A stretch of 18,720 bases of DNA, from contig CAKOYA010000026.1 of NCBI GenBank assembly GCA_934130325.1, forward strand, positions 1 to 18,720, in the 5' to 3' direction. Shown piece after piece: positions 1 to 8,101 of the stretch. Under the pieces are notes generated by a model. It was not told the origin of the DNA. It saw only the letters and a program-made list of their open reading frames with translations, and searched no databases. The position numbers and the translations under genes are program-made. Every line of letters starts with the position of its first letter. Positions within the stretch are counted from its first letter, which is position 1. The stretch is from an uncultured Clostridia bacterium. GTDB taxonomy: Bacteria > Bacillota > Clostridia > TANB77 > CAG-465.

Positions 1-13
1 GTGCAAATTTGAC

Positions 14-39
14 AAAAAAATTAAGCATTATCAGTGCTT
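14..39 (-). terminator. Terminator-like hairpin, minus strand
   Basis: Read on the minus strand, AAGCA (35-39 complement) and TGCTT (23-27 complement) form a short stem around a 7-base loop. It is followed by A, A and a run of seven T (complement of 14-20). The stem has only 5 bp, so it would be a weak intrinsic terminator. It could end a transcript running leftwards, but no minus-strand gene is visible to its right within the window. Confidence 0.35.
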
Positions 40-435
40 ACATCAATTTTTGATTCAATTAACTGTCAAATTCCCGTGTATTAGTTACAATTAAATTATA
101 ACATATTTTTTTATCAAAATCAATAAAAATAATAAAAAAATGCATATAATTTTACATAAAACATAATAAAACTGTTATATATTATACTTTAATAATACAA
201 AGGTAAATTCAAATAACTTATAAATTAAATTTTGAAATTTTTTGTATTAAAATTAGATTAATAAACAAAAAAATATTAAATTAATTATTATGCAAGTGCT
301 ATAGATATCTTTAAATTAACTTACTTTTTCCGTTGAATATTATTTAAATTTAATGTATAATATATTGGAAATTATTGTTATTCTTGTATTAATTAGATAA
401 AAATAGTTATGATTGAGTAGAATTTACTTTTTATG

Positions 436-464
436 TTGAATTTTACAGTATTAAATGTTATAAT
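436..464 (+). promoter_or_regulatory. Sigma-A-type promoter of the first operon
   Basis: TTGAAT at 436-441 and TATAAT at 459-464 are separated by 17 bases. This is close to the vegetative consensus and lies about 58 bases before the ATG at 522. It probably drives the 522-4263 gene run. Confidence 0.65.
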
Positions 465-521
465 TATCTTTAAAAGTAAAATCTCTGCTAGAATTTTATG
501 TGATCATTTTGGGGTGGTAAT

Positions 522-1910
522 ATGTCATTAAATGTAAAGTATCAATATACACATTTTATATATCCTTTTGTAGTAGAAGAAAAGGAATATAATGGTTTCT
601 TAGGCTCTATATTAGGTCATCCTAAAGATTGGACATTATATGTTCACAATTATGATACTGATAAAGAATCTTATGATTTCTTTTTACCTTATATGAAAAG
701 GTTTTTGTTTCCAACTTTGTTTTGGACAAGCCAATATCAAAAGCAATTTAAATTAATGAGCTTGAAAAAGAAAGTAAATAATATTTCTAAACTTTCTTGT
801 GTTACTTTTGAATATCAACTTTCAAATATAAAAAATGGCACAATATCAACTAATAGACATTATAATACTATTAATTTTGATATTTCTAGTATTAAATTAA
901 TTGTTTTTAAAGGTGGAATATGCTTTTTGGATATAAAAACGGAGATAGAAGAAACCGATGAATTTATAGATTTTAATACATTACTAGATTTTAATTGTAG
1001 TTTTAGAAAATTAACTCCAAGAGGAATTTTAAATTTATCTGATATTTCTAAAATGAAGGCAAGGAATATTGATAAAATAGAAAATATCGCTATGTTCATT
1101 AATTCGATAATATCTGGATTTGAAACAAAAGATATTGAAAAAATGTATTATGATAAAATGTTTACGTATTCGTATGCGTGTATTGATGATTGGAAGAACG
1201 AGAAAGATTTTGAAAAAATAAAAAATGATTTTTTAAAATTTCAGTATGTTCTGGGCAGTAAAAATAGTGCTATCTTCAATAAAAACTGTAAGAGTTTAGA
1301 TGATAACATGTATTCTAGATGGCAGTATTCTATGTTTGGATTTACAAAAGAAAGTGGAGTAGTTTTGGTTTCTGATAAGGAAAATTATAATATAACTAAA
1401 ATGCCATATAATTTTGAAAAGAAATATATGTATATGTTTCTTTTAGCTGCTTATCAAAGGATTATGCTTATTAATTTTTCCCAAGATTTGGCAAAGAAAG
1501 ATAAATCTATGGCAAGAAAATTAAATAATAGATTTAATAAATTTACACATTTTAGTTGGTTTAGTCAAATAACAAATTCTGAAAATGGAATGGAAATATG
1601 GCAAAATTGGATAAAGGCGTTTAGACTCAAAGAATTATTTGAGGAAGTACATAAAGAATACTTGGAGTATTATGATTTTGTTAGGGCAAGTGGACAGGAT
1701 AGATTTAATCTTGTATTAATGCTTACATATGTTGTAAATATATTATTTAGTGGGATTTCATTACTTTCAAGTATATTTAATTTTAGACAGCATTGGCTTG
1801 CCCCAATTATAACATGTTTAATGATTTTAGGGGTGACAAGTTACCCAATATATTTAGTTGGAAGATGGATGAAGCATAAAATTGAAAATAAAATGGATAA
1901 TAGCATTTAG
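522..1910 (+). CDS. Uncharacterised 462-aa protein with two C-terminal membrane helices
   Basis: I do not recognise the family. The ATG at 522 follows a GGGGTGG ribosome binding site at good distance. The first ~395 residues are soluble-looking, rich in aromatic and charged residues, with no signal peptide. Residues about 397-421 and 425-447 are two hydrophobic helices joined by a very short turn, followed by a basic tail. A large cytosolic domain, a long charged helix (about 365-395) and a C-terminal helical hairpin is the layout of CorA-like metal transporters. I see no GMN motif where CorA has one, so this is only an architectural resemblance. The gene ends 12 bases before acpS and is probably cotranscribed with acpS and metG, but it has no obvious functional link to them. 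Confidence 0.75.
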   Translation: MSLNVKYQYTHFIYPFVVEEKEYNGFLGSILGHPKDWTLYVHNYDTDKESYDFFLPYMKRFLFPTLFWTSQYQKQFKLMSLKKKVNNISKLSCVTFEYQLSNIKNGTISTNRHYNTINFDISSIKLIVFKGGICFLDIKTEIEETDEFIDFNTLLDFNCSFRKLTPRGILNLSDISKMKARNIDKIENIAMFINSIISGFETKDIEKMYYDKMFTYSYACIDDWKNEKDFEKIKNDFLKFQYVLGSKNSAIFNKNCKSLDDNMYSRWQYSMFGFTKESGVVLVSDKENYNITKMPYNFEKKYMYMFLLAAYQRIMLINFSQDLAKKDKSMARKLNNRFNKFTHFSWFSQITNSENGMEIWQNWIKAFRLKELFEEVHKEYLEYYDFVRASGQDRFNLVLMLTYVVNILFSGISLLSSIFNFRQHWLAPIITCLMILGVTSYPIYLVGRWMKHKIENKMDNSI

Positions 1911-1922
1911 GAAGGTGAAAAT

Positions 1923-2315
1923 ATGTATTGTGGTACAGATATAATAGAAGTAGGTAGAATTAAAAACGCAGTAGAAAATACTAAAGGATTTAAAGAAAAC
2001 ATTTATACACAAAATGAAATAGAGGATATTGATGCAATAAAATCTGATATGAAGTATCAAAGATATGCTGGCAGATTTGCAGCAAAAGAGGCAATATATA
2101 AAGCTATGTCTAAAATACTTATTCAAAATAATGTTAACATGGATTTTTTAGATTTAGAGATTTTAAATGTAAAGGAATTAAGTAGAAGACCCAAGGTAGT
2201 TTTTTTAAAAAAAGAGATATTAGAATTGGTAGAAAAAGAGAATATTCAAGTTGATATTAGTATATCACATATAGAAACTACAGCTATAGCTAATGCAATA
2301 GTTTCATTTAGTTAA
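1923..2315 (+). CDS. acpS: Holo-[acyl-carrier-protein] synthase AcpS
   Basis: Transfers the 4'-phosphopantetheine arm from coenzyme A to the serine of acyl carrier protein, activating it for fatty acid synthesis in the cytosol. At 130 residues it has the usual AcpS length. The N-terminal GTDIIEVGRI carries the Mg-binding Asp (D6), and RFAAKEAIYKA carries the second acidic ligand (E56). A conserved-looking SISH motif sits near residue 113-116. The ATG follows GGAAGGTGA with good spacing. The gene sits 12 bases after the upstream gene and 10 before metG, so it is almost certainly in one transcript with both. Confidence 0.95.
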   Translation: MYCGTDIIEVGRIKNAVENTKGFKENIYTQNEIEDIDAIKSDMKYQRYAGRFAAKEAIYKAMSKILIQNNVNMDFLDLEILNVKELSRRPKVVFLKKEILELVEKENIQVDISISHIETTAIANAIVSFS

Positions 2316-2325
2316 GGGGGTAAAA

Positions 2326-4263
2326 ATGAGTAAAAAATATTATATAACAACACCAATATATTATCCAAGTGGAACATTTCATGTTGGTACATGTTATTGT
2401 ACTGTAATGGCTGATATCATTGCTAGATATAAGCGTCTTAGAGGGTATGATGTGTTTTTTATGACTGGTACAGATGAGCATGGTCAAAAAATTGAGGAAA
2501 AGGCTAAAGAGGCAAATATAACTCCAAGGCAATATGTAGATCAAAACTCTTCAAAGGCAAAACAATTGTGGAAAGTATTGAATATTTCATATGATAAATA
2601 TATGAGAACAACTGATGAGTACCATATAAAAGCTGTTCAGCAGATATTTGAAAAATTATTAAATAAAGGTGATATATATAAAGGGGAATATAAAGGGCTA
2701 TATTGTACACCTTGTGAATCCTTTTGGACTGATACTCAAGCTGCTGATGGAAAGTGTCCAGATTGTGGCAGGCAGGTAAAGGAAGTAAAAGAAGAAAGCT
2801 ATTTTTTTAAACTTACAAAATACAAGGATAAATTACTTAAATACTATGAGGAACATCCTGAATTCTTAGAACCTGAAAAGAGAAAAAATGAAATGATTAA
2901 GAATTTCTTTGATAAAGGTTTGGAAGATTTATGTATTACAAGAACAACTATAAATTGGGGAATTAGAGTGTTATCTGATCCTAAACATACGGTATATGTT
3001 TGGCTTGATGCATTAACAAATTATATCACTGCTTTAGGTTATATGTCTGATGATGATAGTTTGATGCAAAAATATTGGCCAGCAGATTTTCATTTGGTAG
3101 GTAAAGAAATATTTAGGTTCCATTCAATTATATGGCCTGCTATACTTATGGCTTTAGATCTACCACTTCCAAAGAAAATATTTGGACATGGATGGCTTGT
3201 AGTAGATGGTAACAAAATATCTAAATCTTTTGGAAATTACAAAGATCCTAGGGTGTATATTGAAAAAACAAGCGTGGATGCATTAAGATACTATTTAGCA
3301 AGAGAAGTAATGTTTGGAAGTGATGGTAATTTTTCAGAGGAATTATTTGTTGAAAGAATTAATTCAGACCTTTCGAATGATTTAGGAAATTTAGTAAGTC
3401 GTGTAACTGCAATGGTAGAAAAATATAATGATGGTATAATAAAAAATTGTAATGTTACAGAACAGATAGATGATGATCTAAAGAACGTGATAGATGATTC
3501 TGTAAAAAATGTTGAAAAATATATGGATGATTATAAGATAAATGATGCACTTGCTGAAATTTGGAAAATAATATCAAAAGCTAATAAATATATTGATTTA
3601 TCAATGCCATGGATACTTGCAAAGGAAGAAAAAACAGAAAGACTTAATACAGTTTTGTATAATTTAATAGAAACTATTAGAATTGTAGCTATATTAATTC
3701 AACCATATTTAGTAGAAACATCATCAAAGATATTTGATTATATAGGTGCTAAGAAAAAAGTTACAAACTGGGATGATATTAAGGTATTTGGTCTTATGGA
3801 AAATGGAATAAAAGTAAGAAAAGGTGATAATTTATTTCCAAGAATAGAATATAATAAGGAGTTTTTTAAAGTGGAAGAAGAAAAAAAAGAGATAGAAAAA
3901 AAGGAAGAAGTTAAAGCAGAAGAAAAAGGATACATTACAATTGATGAACTAGATAAAGTTGAATTAAAAGTAGGACAAATTATGGCTGTATCAAGAGTAG
4001 AAAAAGCAGATAAACTGTATAAACTTGAAGTTGATGTTGGTGAGGAGTCTACAAGGACTATAGTTTCTGGTCTTGTACAATATTATAAAGAGGAAGAGTT
4101 ACTTAATAAAAAAGTTGTAGTTGTTACAAATTTAAAACCAGCAAAACTTAGAGGTATAATGTCAAATGGAATGTTACTAGCTGCTGGTGATTATGATGTA
4201 GTAAAATTATTAACAATTGATAGTAATCCTGGGGAGCTTGATAATGGTGCAAATATACATTAA
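2326..4263 (+). CDS. metG: Methionyl-tRNA synthetase
   Basis: Charges tRNA-Met with methionine, a class I synthetase. The ATP-binding HIGH signature near the N terminus reads HVGT (H19-T22); Ser or Thr at the last position is also known in other bacterial MetRS enzymes, so this need not mean loss of activity. The KMSKS loop reads KISKS at 297-301. The zinc knuckle has two Cys pairs, C127/C130 and C144/C147. After the anticodon-binding helical domain, a Lys/Glu-rich linker (about 515-535) leads to a C-terminal OB-fold tRNA-binding domain (about 540-645) with the VELKVGQI, VSGL and KPAKLRGIMSNGM motifs, which also mediates dimerisation in this family. Full length at 645 residues. The start follows AAGGGGG, 10 bases after acpS. 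No T-box leader is seen. Confidence 0.97.
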   Translation: MSKKYYITTPIYYPSGTFHVGTCYCTVMADIIARYKRLRGYDVFFMTGTDEHGQKIEEKAKEANITPRQYVDQNSSKAKQLWKVLNISYDKYMRTTDEYHIKAVQQIFEKLLNKGDIYKGEYKGLYCTPCESFWTDTQAADGKCPDCGRQVKEVKEESYFFKLTKYKDKLLKYYEEHPEFLEPEKRKNEMIKNFFDKGLEDLCITRTTINWGIRVLSDPKHTVYVWLDALTNYITALGYMSDDDSLMQKYWPADFHLVGKEIFRFHSIIWPAILMALDLPLPKKIFGHGWLVVDGNKISKSFGNYKDPRVYIEKTSVDALRYYLAREVMFGSDGNFSEELFVERINSDLSNDLGNLVSRVTAMVEKYNDGIIKNCNVTEQIDDDLKNVIDDSVKNVEKYMDDYKINDALAEIWKIISKANKYIDLSMPWILAKEEKTERLNTVLYNLIETIRIVAILIQPYLVETSSKIFDYIGAKKKVTNWDDIKVFGLMENGIKVRKGDNLFPRIEYNKEFFKVEEEKKEIEKKEEVKAEEKGYITIDELDKVELKVGQIMAVSRVEKADKLYKLEVDVGEESTRTIVSGLVQYYKEEELLNKKVVVVTNLKPAKLRGIMSNGMLLAAGDYDVVKLLTIDSNPGELDNGANIH

Positions 4264-4280
4264 ATAAGTTTGTAAGTGTA

Positions 4281-4309
4281 TTGTAATTTGATGTTAGTTA
4301 TGATAAAAT
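4281..4309 (+). promoter_or_regulatory. Possible promoter upstream of lepB
   Basis: TTGTAA at 4281-4286 and TAAAAT at 4304-4309 are 17 bases apart, with a TG two bases before the -10 (extended -10 type). It lies in the 72-base gap between metG and lepB. It may let lepB-holB-ricT-ferredoxin be transcribed separately from metG; no terminator is seen after metG. Confidence 0.45.
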
Positions 4310-4327
4310 TCAATTAGTCAGGTAAAA

Positions 4328-4359
4328 GGGGGAAATTGCTTAGCAATTTAACATATATG
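4328..4359 (+). promoter_or_regulatory. Shine-Dalgarno, 7-bp hairpin and ATG arrangement at lepB
   Basis: A GGGGG Shine-Dalgarno (4328-4332) is followed directly by a perfect hairpin, AAATTGC (4333-4339), loop TTA, GCAATTT (4343-4349), then seven bases and ATG (4357). The linear distance from GGGGG to ATG is 24 bases, too long for normal initiation. If the hairpin forms, the effective spacing becomes 7. The alternative TTG at 4336 lies inside the hairpin only 3 bases after the Shine-Dalgarno. Confidence 0.5.
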
Positions 4360-5025
4360 GAAGAAAATAATAATGAATTAAAAAAAGATGATATTAAGAA
4401 AAATGGAATATTTGTTAAGGTATTAAAGGAAATATCAGAGTGGGTTATTTGTTTTATTATTGCATACATAATTTATTTACTTTTGAACTATTTTGTTGGT
4501 ACTATATCAGGAGTAAAACAAGTTTCTATGTTGCCAACTACTAAAGAGGGAGAAAGACTTTTAATACAAAGAACAACTATATTTAAAAGAGATTTAAACT
4601 ATGGTGATATAATAACATTTGAAGCACCACTTGAAGATAATGTGGATACTTATGAACAAGATACAATGGCAAAGTACAAAAATCGTAAAGGTATTGACCT
4701 ATTTTTATATGACTTTGTTGGTATTGGAAAAATGAGTTATATAAAGAGAGTAATAGGTCTTCCAGGTGACCATATTATTATAGGTAGTGACGGTTACGTA
4801 TATAGAAATGGGCAAAAACTGGAAGAAAATTACTTAAAAGATGGTATGACAAATCAAATAGGTAATTATTCAGATGTAGTTGTTCCACAAGATTCAGTAT
4901 TTGTTATGGGGGATAATAGATACCAAAGTAAAGATTCTAGGTATTTTGGCTGCGTACCTATTGATAAAGTTAATGGGTATGTTATTTGTAGGGTATGGCC
5001 ATTTAATAAATTAGGAAAAATATAG
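4357..5025 (+). CDS. lepB: Type I signal peptidase LepB (SPase I)
   Basis: Removes signal peptides from secreted pre-proteins at the outer face of the membrane by a Ser/Lys dyad. One N-terminal membrane helix (roughly residues 27-50 from this ATG) is preceded by a charged cytoplasmic tail. The catalytic serine is in VSMLPT (S57 from the ATG at 4357) and the general-base lysine is in YIKRVIGLPGD (K130). The GDNRYQSKDSRYFG box is present. At 222 residues it is a typical single-helix Gram-positive enzyme. I chose ATG 4357; a TTG at 4336 would add seven residues but sits too close to the Shine-Dalgarno and inside a hairpin. holB starts nine bases downstream, so the two are cotranscribed. Confidence 0.93.
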   Translation: MEENNNELKKDDIKKNGIFVKVLKEISEWVICFIIAYIIYLLLNYFVGTISGVKQVSMLPTTKEGERLLIQRTTIFKRDLNYGDIITFEAPLEDNVDTYEQDTMAKYKNRKGIDLFLYDFVGIGKMSYIKRVIGLPGDHIIIGSDGYVYRNGQKLEENYLKDGMTNQIGNYSDVVVPQDSVFVMGDNRYQSKDSRYFGCVPIDKVNGYVICRVWPFNKLGKI

Positions 5026-5034
5026 GTGAAAGAT

Positions 5035-5868
5035 ATGTTTGAGAATATAATAGGACATCATAAACAAGTAGATACTTTAAAAGATATGCTAAAAAATGAT
5101 AATGTTTCTCATGCATATCTTTTTTCTGGAACTAGTGGAATAGGTAAAAAGCAAGTTGCATTAGAATTTGCCAGGCAGATACTAAAAGTAGAAAATTTAA
5201 ATTCTAGTCCAGATTTTAAGTTGATAAGTAAAAGTGAAGAAAAAAAAGATATAATAGTAGAACAGATAAGAAAAGAAATAATTGATGACGTATATGTAGC
5301 TCCGGCTTCATCTTCTAAAAAAGTATATATAATTGATGATGCTGAAAAATTAAATATAGCTGCTCAAAATACGTTATTAAAAACGTTAGAGGAACCTCCT
5401 AAATATGTGGTTATAATTTTAGTGGCAACTAGTGTAAGCTCCTTTCTTACAACAATACTTTCAAGAGTAACACAAATATCTTTTCAAAACATCGACGAAG
5501 CTCAATTTAAAAGTTATCTATTGAATAATTTAGGATATAATCTAGGTGAGAATATCATTGATTTCCTAGATGGTTCTATTGGCAAAGCAGTAGAGTTAGA
5601 AAGTAATGAGCGATTAGAAAAGCTAAATGAGTTAGATGAAATATTTAAATATTTATTAGAAAAAGATGTAATAAATTCTTTAATTAAATTTTCTGCTATA
5701 AATTTTAACGAGAGTATATACTTAGAATATCTAGAACATTTGCTATATAAAAATGGAAAATATTTCTGTGTAAAATTTGTTGAAAAAGCTAGAATTAGAT
5801 TGAAAAATAACGGTAATTATGATATAGTTATAGATAATATGATTTTAAATATCATAGATAATATTTAA
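5035..5868 (+). CDS. holB: DNA polymerase III delta-prime subunit (clamp loader)
   Basis: The delta-prime subunit of the clamp loader that places the sliding clamp on DNA. It has a RuvB-like AAA+ N terminus: Walker A-like GTSGIGKK (about 32-39), Walker B-like IIDDAEKL (99-106), TLLKTLEEPP (113-122) and a sensor-1/SR element at ILSRV (141-145). It is 277 residues, shorter than the ~330 usual for HolB. The gap is where family members carry the Cys zinc module: residues 50-66 run straight from the Walker A helix to SPDFKLI with no cysteine. The ATG at 5035 is preferred over GTG at 5026 because AGGTGA lies 5 bases before it. It is followed after 9 bases by ricT. Confidence 0.9.
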   Translation: MFENIIGHHKQVDTLKDMLKNDNVSHAYLFSGTSGIGKKQVALEFARQILKVENLNSSPDFKLISKSEEKKDIIVEQIRKEIIDDVYVAPASSSKKVYIIDDAEKLNIAAQNTLLKTLEEPPKYVVIILVATSVSSFLTTILSRVTQISFQNIDEAQFKSYLLNNLGYNLGENIIDFLDGSIGKAVELESNERLEKLNELDEIFKYLLEKDVINSLIKFSAINFNESIYLEYLEHLLYKNGKYFCVKFVEKARIRLKNNGNYDIVIDNMILNIIDNI

Positions 5869-5877
5869 GGAGTAATA

Positions 5878-6699
5878 ATGGAAGATATAATAATAGGAGT
5901 TAGATTTAAAAAAACTGGAAAACTTTATTATTTTTGTTCAAATAAATATAAGTTTGTTGTTGGTAATAGTGTTGTTGCCAAAACAGATAGAGGGGAAGAA
6001 ATAGGAAGGGTAGTTAAAATCTTAAAATCCGAAAATTTCTCTAATGAAAAAAAAGTCTCAAAAGAAATTAGACCTGTAGGAAAGAGAGACTTACAAAAAC
6101 AAAAAGAAAATGATAAGTTAACAAATGATATTTTATCTTTTTGCAGAAAAGAAGTAAAAAATAAGAAACTTAATATGAAGGTACTTGCAACTGAATGTAC
6201 ATTAGATGTATCTAAAATTATAATATATTTTATATCTGAGGAAAGAGTAGATTTTAGAGACTTAGTAAAAACACTTGCTTCAAAATATAAATCTAGGATT
6301 GAATTAAGACAAATTGGTCCAAGAGATGAGGTAAAGGAATTTCCAAGTTTAGGAATGTGTGGAAAGGAAGTTTGTTGTAGAACTTTTTTGCAAAATTTTG
6401 ATCCTGTTACAATTAAAATGGCAAAAGACCAGGGACTTCAGATAAATATGTCAAAGTTATCTGGAGCTTGTGGAAAGTTAATGTGTTGCTTAAAATATGA
6501 AGAGGAATCATACCATAAAAATCTTGAGAAACTCCCAAAAGTTGGTACTATTGTTGAACTGAAATCTAGTAAGGAAAAGGGCAAGGTAACAGCTATTGAT
6601 ATTTTGGGTTTAAAAGTAAAAATAAAATTTGGAGAAACAAAAGAGGATGAGTATTTTGAAACATATAGCGTAAACGAAATAAATTGGAAGGATAAATAA
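5878..6699 (+). CDS. ricT: RicT/YaaT family protein (PSP1 domain)
   Basis: RicT (YaaT) of Bacillus subtilis acts with RicA and RicF in a Y-complex that binds iron-sulfur clusters and assists RNase Y-dependent mRNA maturation; it affects sporulation, competence and biofilm formation. This protein has the PSP1 layout: an N-terminal beta domain, then the conserved IELRQIGPRDEVK segment (141-153) and two Cys clusters, C161-C166-C167 and C198-C203-C204, the expected cluster ligands. Length 273 residues, normal for the family. The start follows AAGGAGTA, nine bases after holB; holB next to yaaT is a common Firmicute order. No ricA or ricF is visible in the window. Confidence 0.93.
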   Translation: MEDIIIGVRFKKTGKLYYFCSNKYKFVVGNSVVAKTDRGEEIGRVVKILKSENFSNEKKVSKEIRPVGKRDLQKQKENDKLTNDILSFCRKEVKNKKLNMKVLATECTLDVSKIIIYFISEERVDFRDLVKTLASKYKSRIELRQIGPRDEVKEFPSLGMCGKEVCCRTFLQNFDPVTIKMAKDQGLQINMSKLSGACGKLMCCLKYEEESYHKNLEKLPKVGTIVELKSSKEKGKVTAIDILGLKVKIKFGETKEDEYFETYSVNEINWKDK

Positions 6700-6738
6700 T
6701 ATTATTGTAATATCAAAGAATTTAAGGAGGTGACATTT

Positions 6739-6909
6739 ATGTCATACAAAATTACCGATAAGTGTATCTCATGTGGAGCATGTGAATTAGAATGCCCAGT
6801 GGGAGCAATTTCACAAGGGGAAGAAAGATATATAATTGATAAGGAAAAATGTATTGAATGTGGAGCATGTCAAGCTGTATGTCCAGTAGGAGCTCCAGAA
6901 CAAGAATAA
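6739..6909 (+). CDS. Small 2[4Fe-4S] ferredoxin
   Basis: A 56-residue clostridial-type ferredoxin, a low-potential electron carrier in the cytosol. Two classical motifs are present: C9-I-S-C12-G-A-C15-E-L-E-C19-P and C38-I-E-C41-G-A-C44-Q-A-V-C48-P. Each pairs three Cys with the remote Cys-Pro of the other motif to bind two cubane clusters, and internal two-fold symmetry is obvious. The ATG follows a full AAGGAGGTGA ribosome binding site, suggesting high expression. It is the last gene of the lepB-holB-ricT run, 39 bases after ricT, and is followed at once by a strong terminator. Confidence 0.95.
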   Translation: MSYKITDKCISCGACELECPVGAISQGEERYIIDKEKCIECGACQAVCPVGAPEQE

Positions 6910-6915
6910 TGTAAT

Positions 6916-6964
6916 GCAAATGAGTGTGTAGTTTTTATGATATACACACTCATTTGTATTTTAT
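6916..6964 (+). terminator. Strong intrinsic terminator after ferredoxin
   Basis: A stem of 15 bases, GCAAATGAGTGTGTA (6916-6930) with TACACACTCATTTGT (6943-6957) including one G-T pair, closes a 12-base loop and is followed by ATTTTATTATT. It ends the plus-strand operon. Confidence 0.85.
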
Positions 6965-6985
6965 TATTAAAAATGTATATTTTAC

Positions 6986-7014
6986 TTCACAATAATAAGA
7001 ATTTATGGTATATT
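6986..7014 (+). promoter_or_regulatory. Promoter of the HipA-like gene
   Basis: TTCACA (6986-6991) and TATATT (7009-7014) are separated by 17 bases, 18 bases upstream of the ATG at 7033. The -10 is followed closely by the GAGGTGA ribosome binding site, so the 5' untranslated region would be very short. Confidence 0.5.
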
Positions 7015-7032
7015 AAATTTTGAGGTGAAACA

Positions 7033-7950
7033 ATGAAAATTAGTGAACTAGAAAGATATAGAAAAGAAAATGGATATATAGATATTGATGAATTAGAAAA
7101 GGAACATGTAATAAGTAAAATTCCTGAACCCAGAGGTGCTTCTAATAAGGAAAAGGATTGGTTAGAATTAGAAGATGGTGATATATTAATACGAACAGAA
7201 AATTTATTTGATGAAGGTGTAATATATTCTACATATGCTGAATTAATATTTGAAGAGCTAGCAAAACAAGTAAATATTCCAACAGCTCACTATGATTTAG
7301 TGACATATAAGGGGAAAAAAGGAGTATTATCTGTGAATGTACTTGATAAAGAGGAATGTCTTGTATCTATGATGGATATTTTAGATTGTAGTAATAGAAT
7401 GCATGATGTAGGAGACTCTCAAAACATTCATATCAAAGATGCAATAAGGAGTTTTAGAACATTTTATAAAGAATATGGAGAATTTTCAAAGGAAGATTAT
7501 GTTAAGCTTTGTAATGATTTCTTAAATATGGCTATATTTGATATATATGCAATATCTACAGATAGACATGCTGAAAATTGTGCAGTGTTATATGATGGCA
7601 AAAATGTTAGACTTTCTCCTATGTTTGACAATGAACAATCATTATTACTAGATTTACCAAAAGATGCGATGGAGAATTTAATTAGTAATCCGAGTAAAAT
7701 TCAAAAAAGAATTGATTTAGAGTATCCAAGGATTTATTATACTTATGAGGAAGAAGATTATGGAGAATATAATGTCGAAAATAATGATTTAGATAAATTG
7801 TTAAGTGGGATTATCGATGATGATTTTATCGAAGATGCAAATTGGCAAAACACAATATGTAATATAGCAGAAACAGGTTCAGAACAAATGGAATTTATAC
7901 AAAGATGTAATAGTAGTTTAAATATACGGTTGTGCTTTAAAAAATGTTGA
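7033..7950 (+). CDS. HipA-like serine/threonine kinase, C terminus frameshifted
   Basis: A HipA/HipT-type kinase domain without the N-terminal HipA subdomain. Residues about 28-60 resemble the ATP-binding region (KIPEPRGASNKEKDWLE then GDILIRTEN); an Arg stands in ILIR where related kinases often have Lys. IPTAHYDLVTYKGKKGVLS (82-100) is typical of the family. The catalytic loop is STDRHAEN (D177, H179, N182) and the metal-binding Asp is in PMFDNE (D199). The frame stops at 7950, but coding sense continues in another frame to 8101, so the ancestral protein had about 50 further residues. The start follows GAGGTGA. No HipB-like DNA-binding partner is next to it. HipA-type kinases phosphorylate aminoacyl-tRNA synthetases or other targets; no target is evident here. 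Confidence 0.7.
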   Translation: MKISELERYRKENGYIDIDELEKEHVISKIPEPRGASNKEKDWLELEDGDILIRTENLFDEGVIYSTYAELIFEELAKQVNIPTAHYDLVTYKGKKGVLSVNVLDKEECLVSMMDILDCSNRMHDVGDSQNIHIKDAIRSFRTFYKEYGEFSKEDYVKLCNDFLNMAIFDIYAISTDRHAENCAVLYDGKNVRLSPMFDNEQSLLLDLPKDAMENLISNPSKIQKRIDLEYPRIYYTYEEEDYGEYNVENNDLDKLLSGIIDDDFIEDANWQNTICNIAETGSEQMEFIQRCNSSLNIRLCFKKC

Positions 7951-8101
7951 AGATAGAATTAAGTCAAAGTTACCAGAAGAATTAAAAGTATTTGTTACAA
8001 GTGTATTTAATGAAAGAAAAAAGATGATTGCTAATGAATTAGGTCTTGAGGATTTAGAAGTTAGGAGGGATAAAGGTGAAGATGATTATATCTTGGAATG
8101 A
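7922..8101 (+). pseudogene. Displaced C-terminal end of the HipA-like kinase
   Basis: From about 7931 the frame one base over from the kinase frame reads ALKNVEDRIKSKLPEELK and continues, highly charged and helical, to a TGA at 8099-8101. Just upstream that frame is closed by a TAA at 7919-7921, so it cannot be a separate gene with its own start and ribosome binding site. It is best explained as the kinase C terminus separated by a one-base insertion (or sequencing error) between about 7922 and 7947. Deleting one base of the A6 run at about 7939 would restore the frame. Its end overlaps the next gene by 26 bases. Confidence 0.75.

Larger units (their letters stand above)
1..521. other. Non-coding, very AT-rich leader region
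   Basis: No convincing coding sequence is visible on either strand in this 521-base stretch; reading frames are short and full of stops. It contains a minus-strand terminator-like hairpin at the left edge (about 14-39) and a promoter for the first gene at 436-464, both listed separately. The part between about 75 and 430 is almost pure A/T and I see nothing interpretable in it. Confidence 0.6.

Noticed and set aside
5..72. AATTTGACA and TGTCAAATT as terminal inverted repeats of a mini-element
   Set aside because: Only 9 bp match, the outer flanks differ, and nothing element-like lies between.
2326..2400. MetRS ATP motif reads HVGT instead of HIGH, suggesting inactivity
   Set aside because: Ser or Thr at the last position occurs in other bacterial MetRS proteins; all other motifs and the length are normal.
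7930..7950. Classical -1 programmed frameshift in the kinase gene
   Set aside because: The needed shift is +1 (or -2) and no X-XXY-YYZ heptamer is in the correct phase; mutation, sequencing error or A-run slippage fits better.
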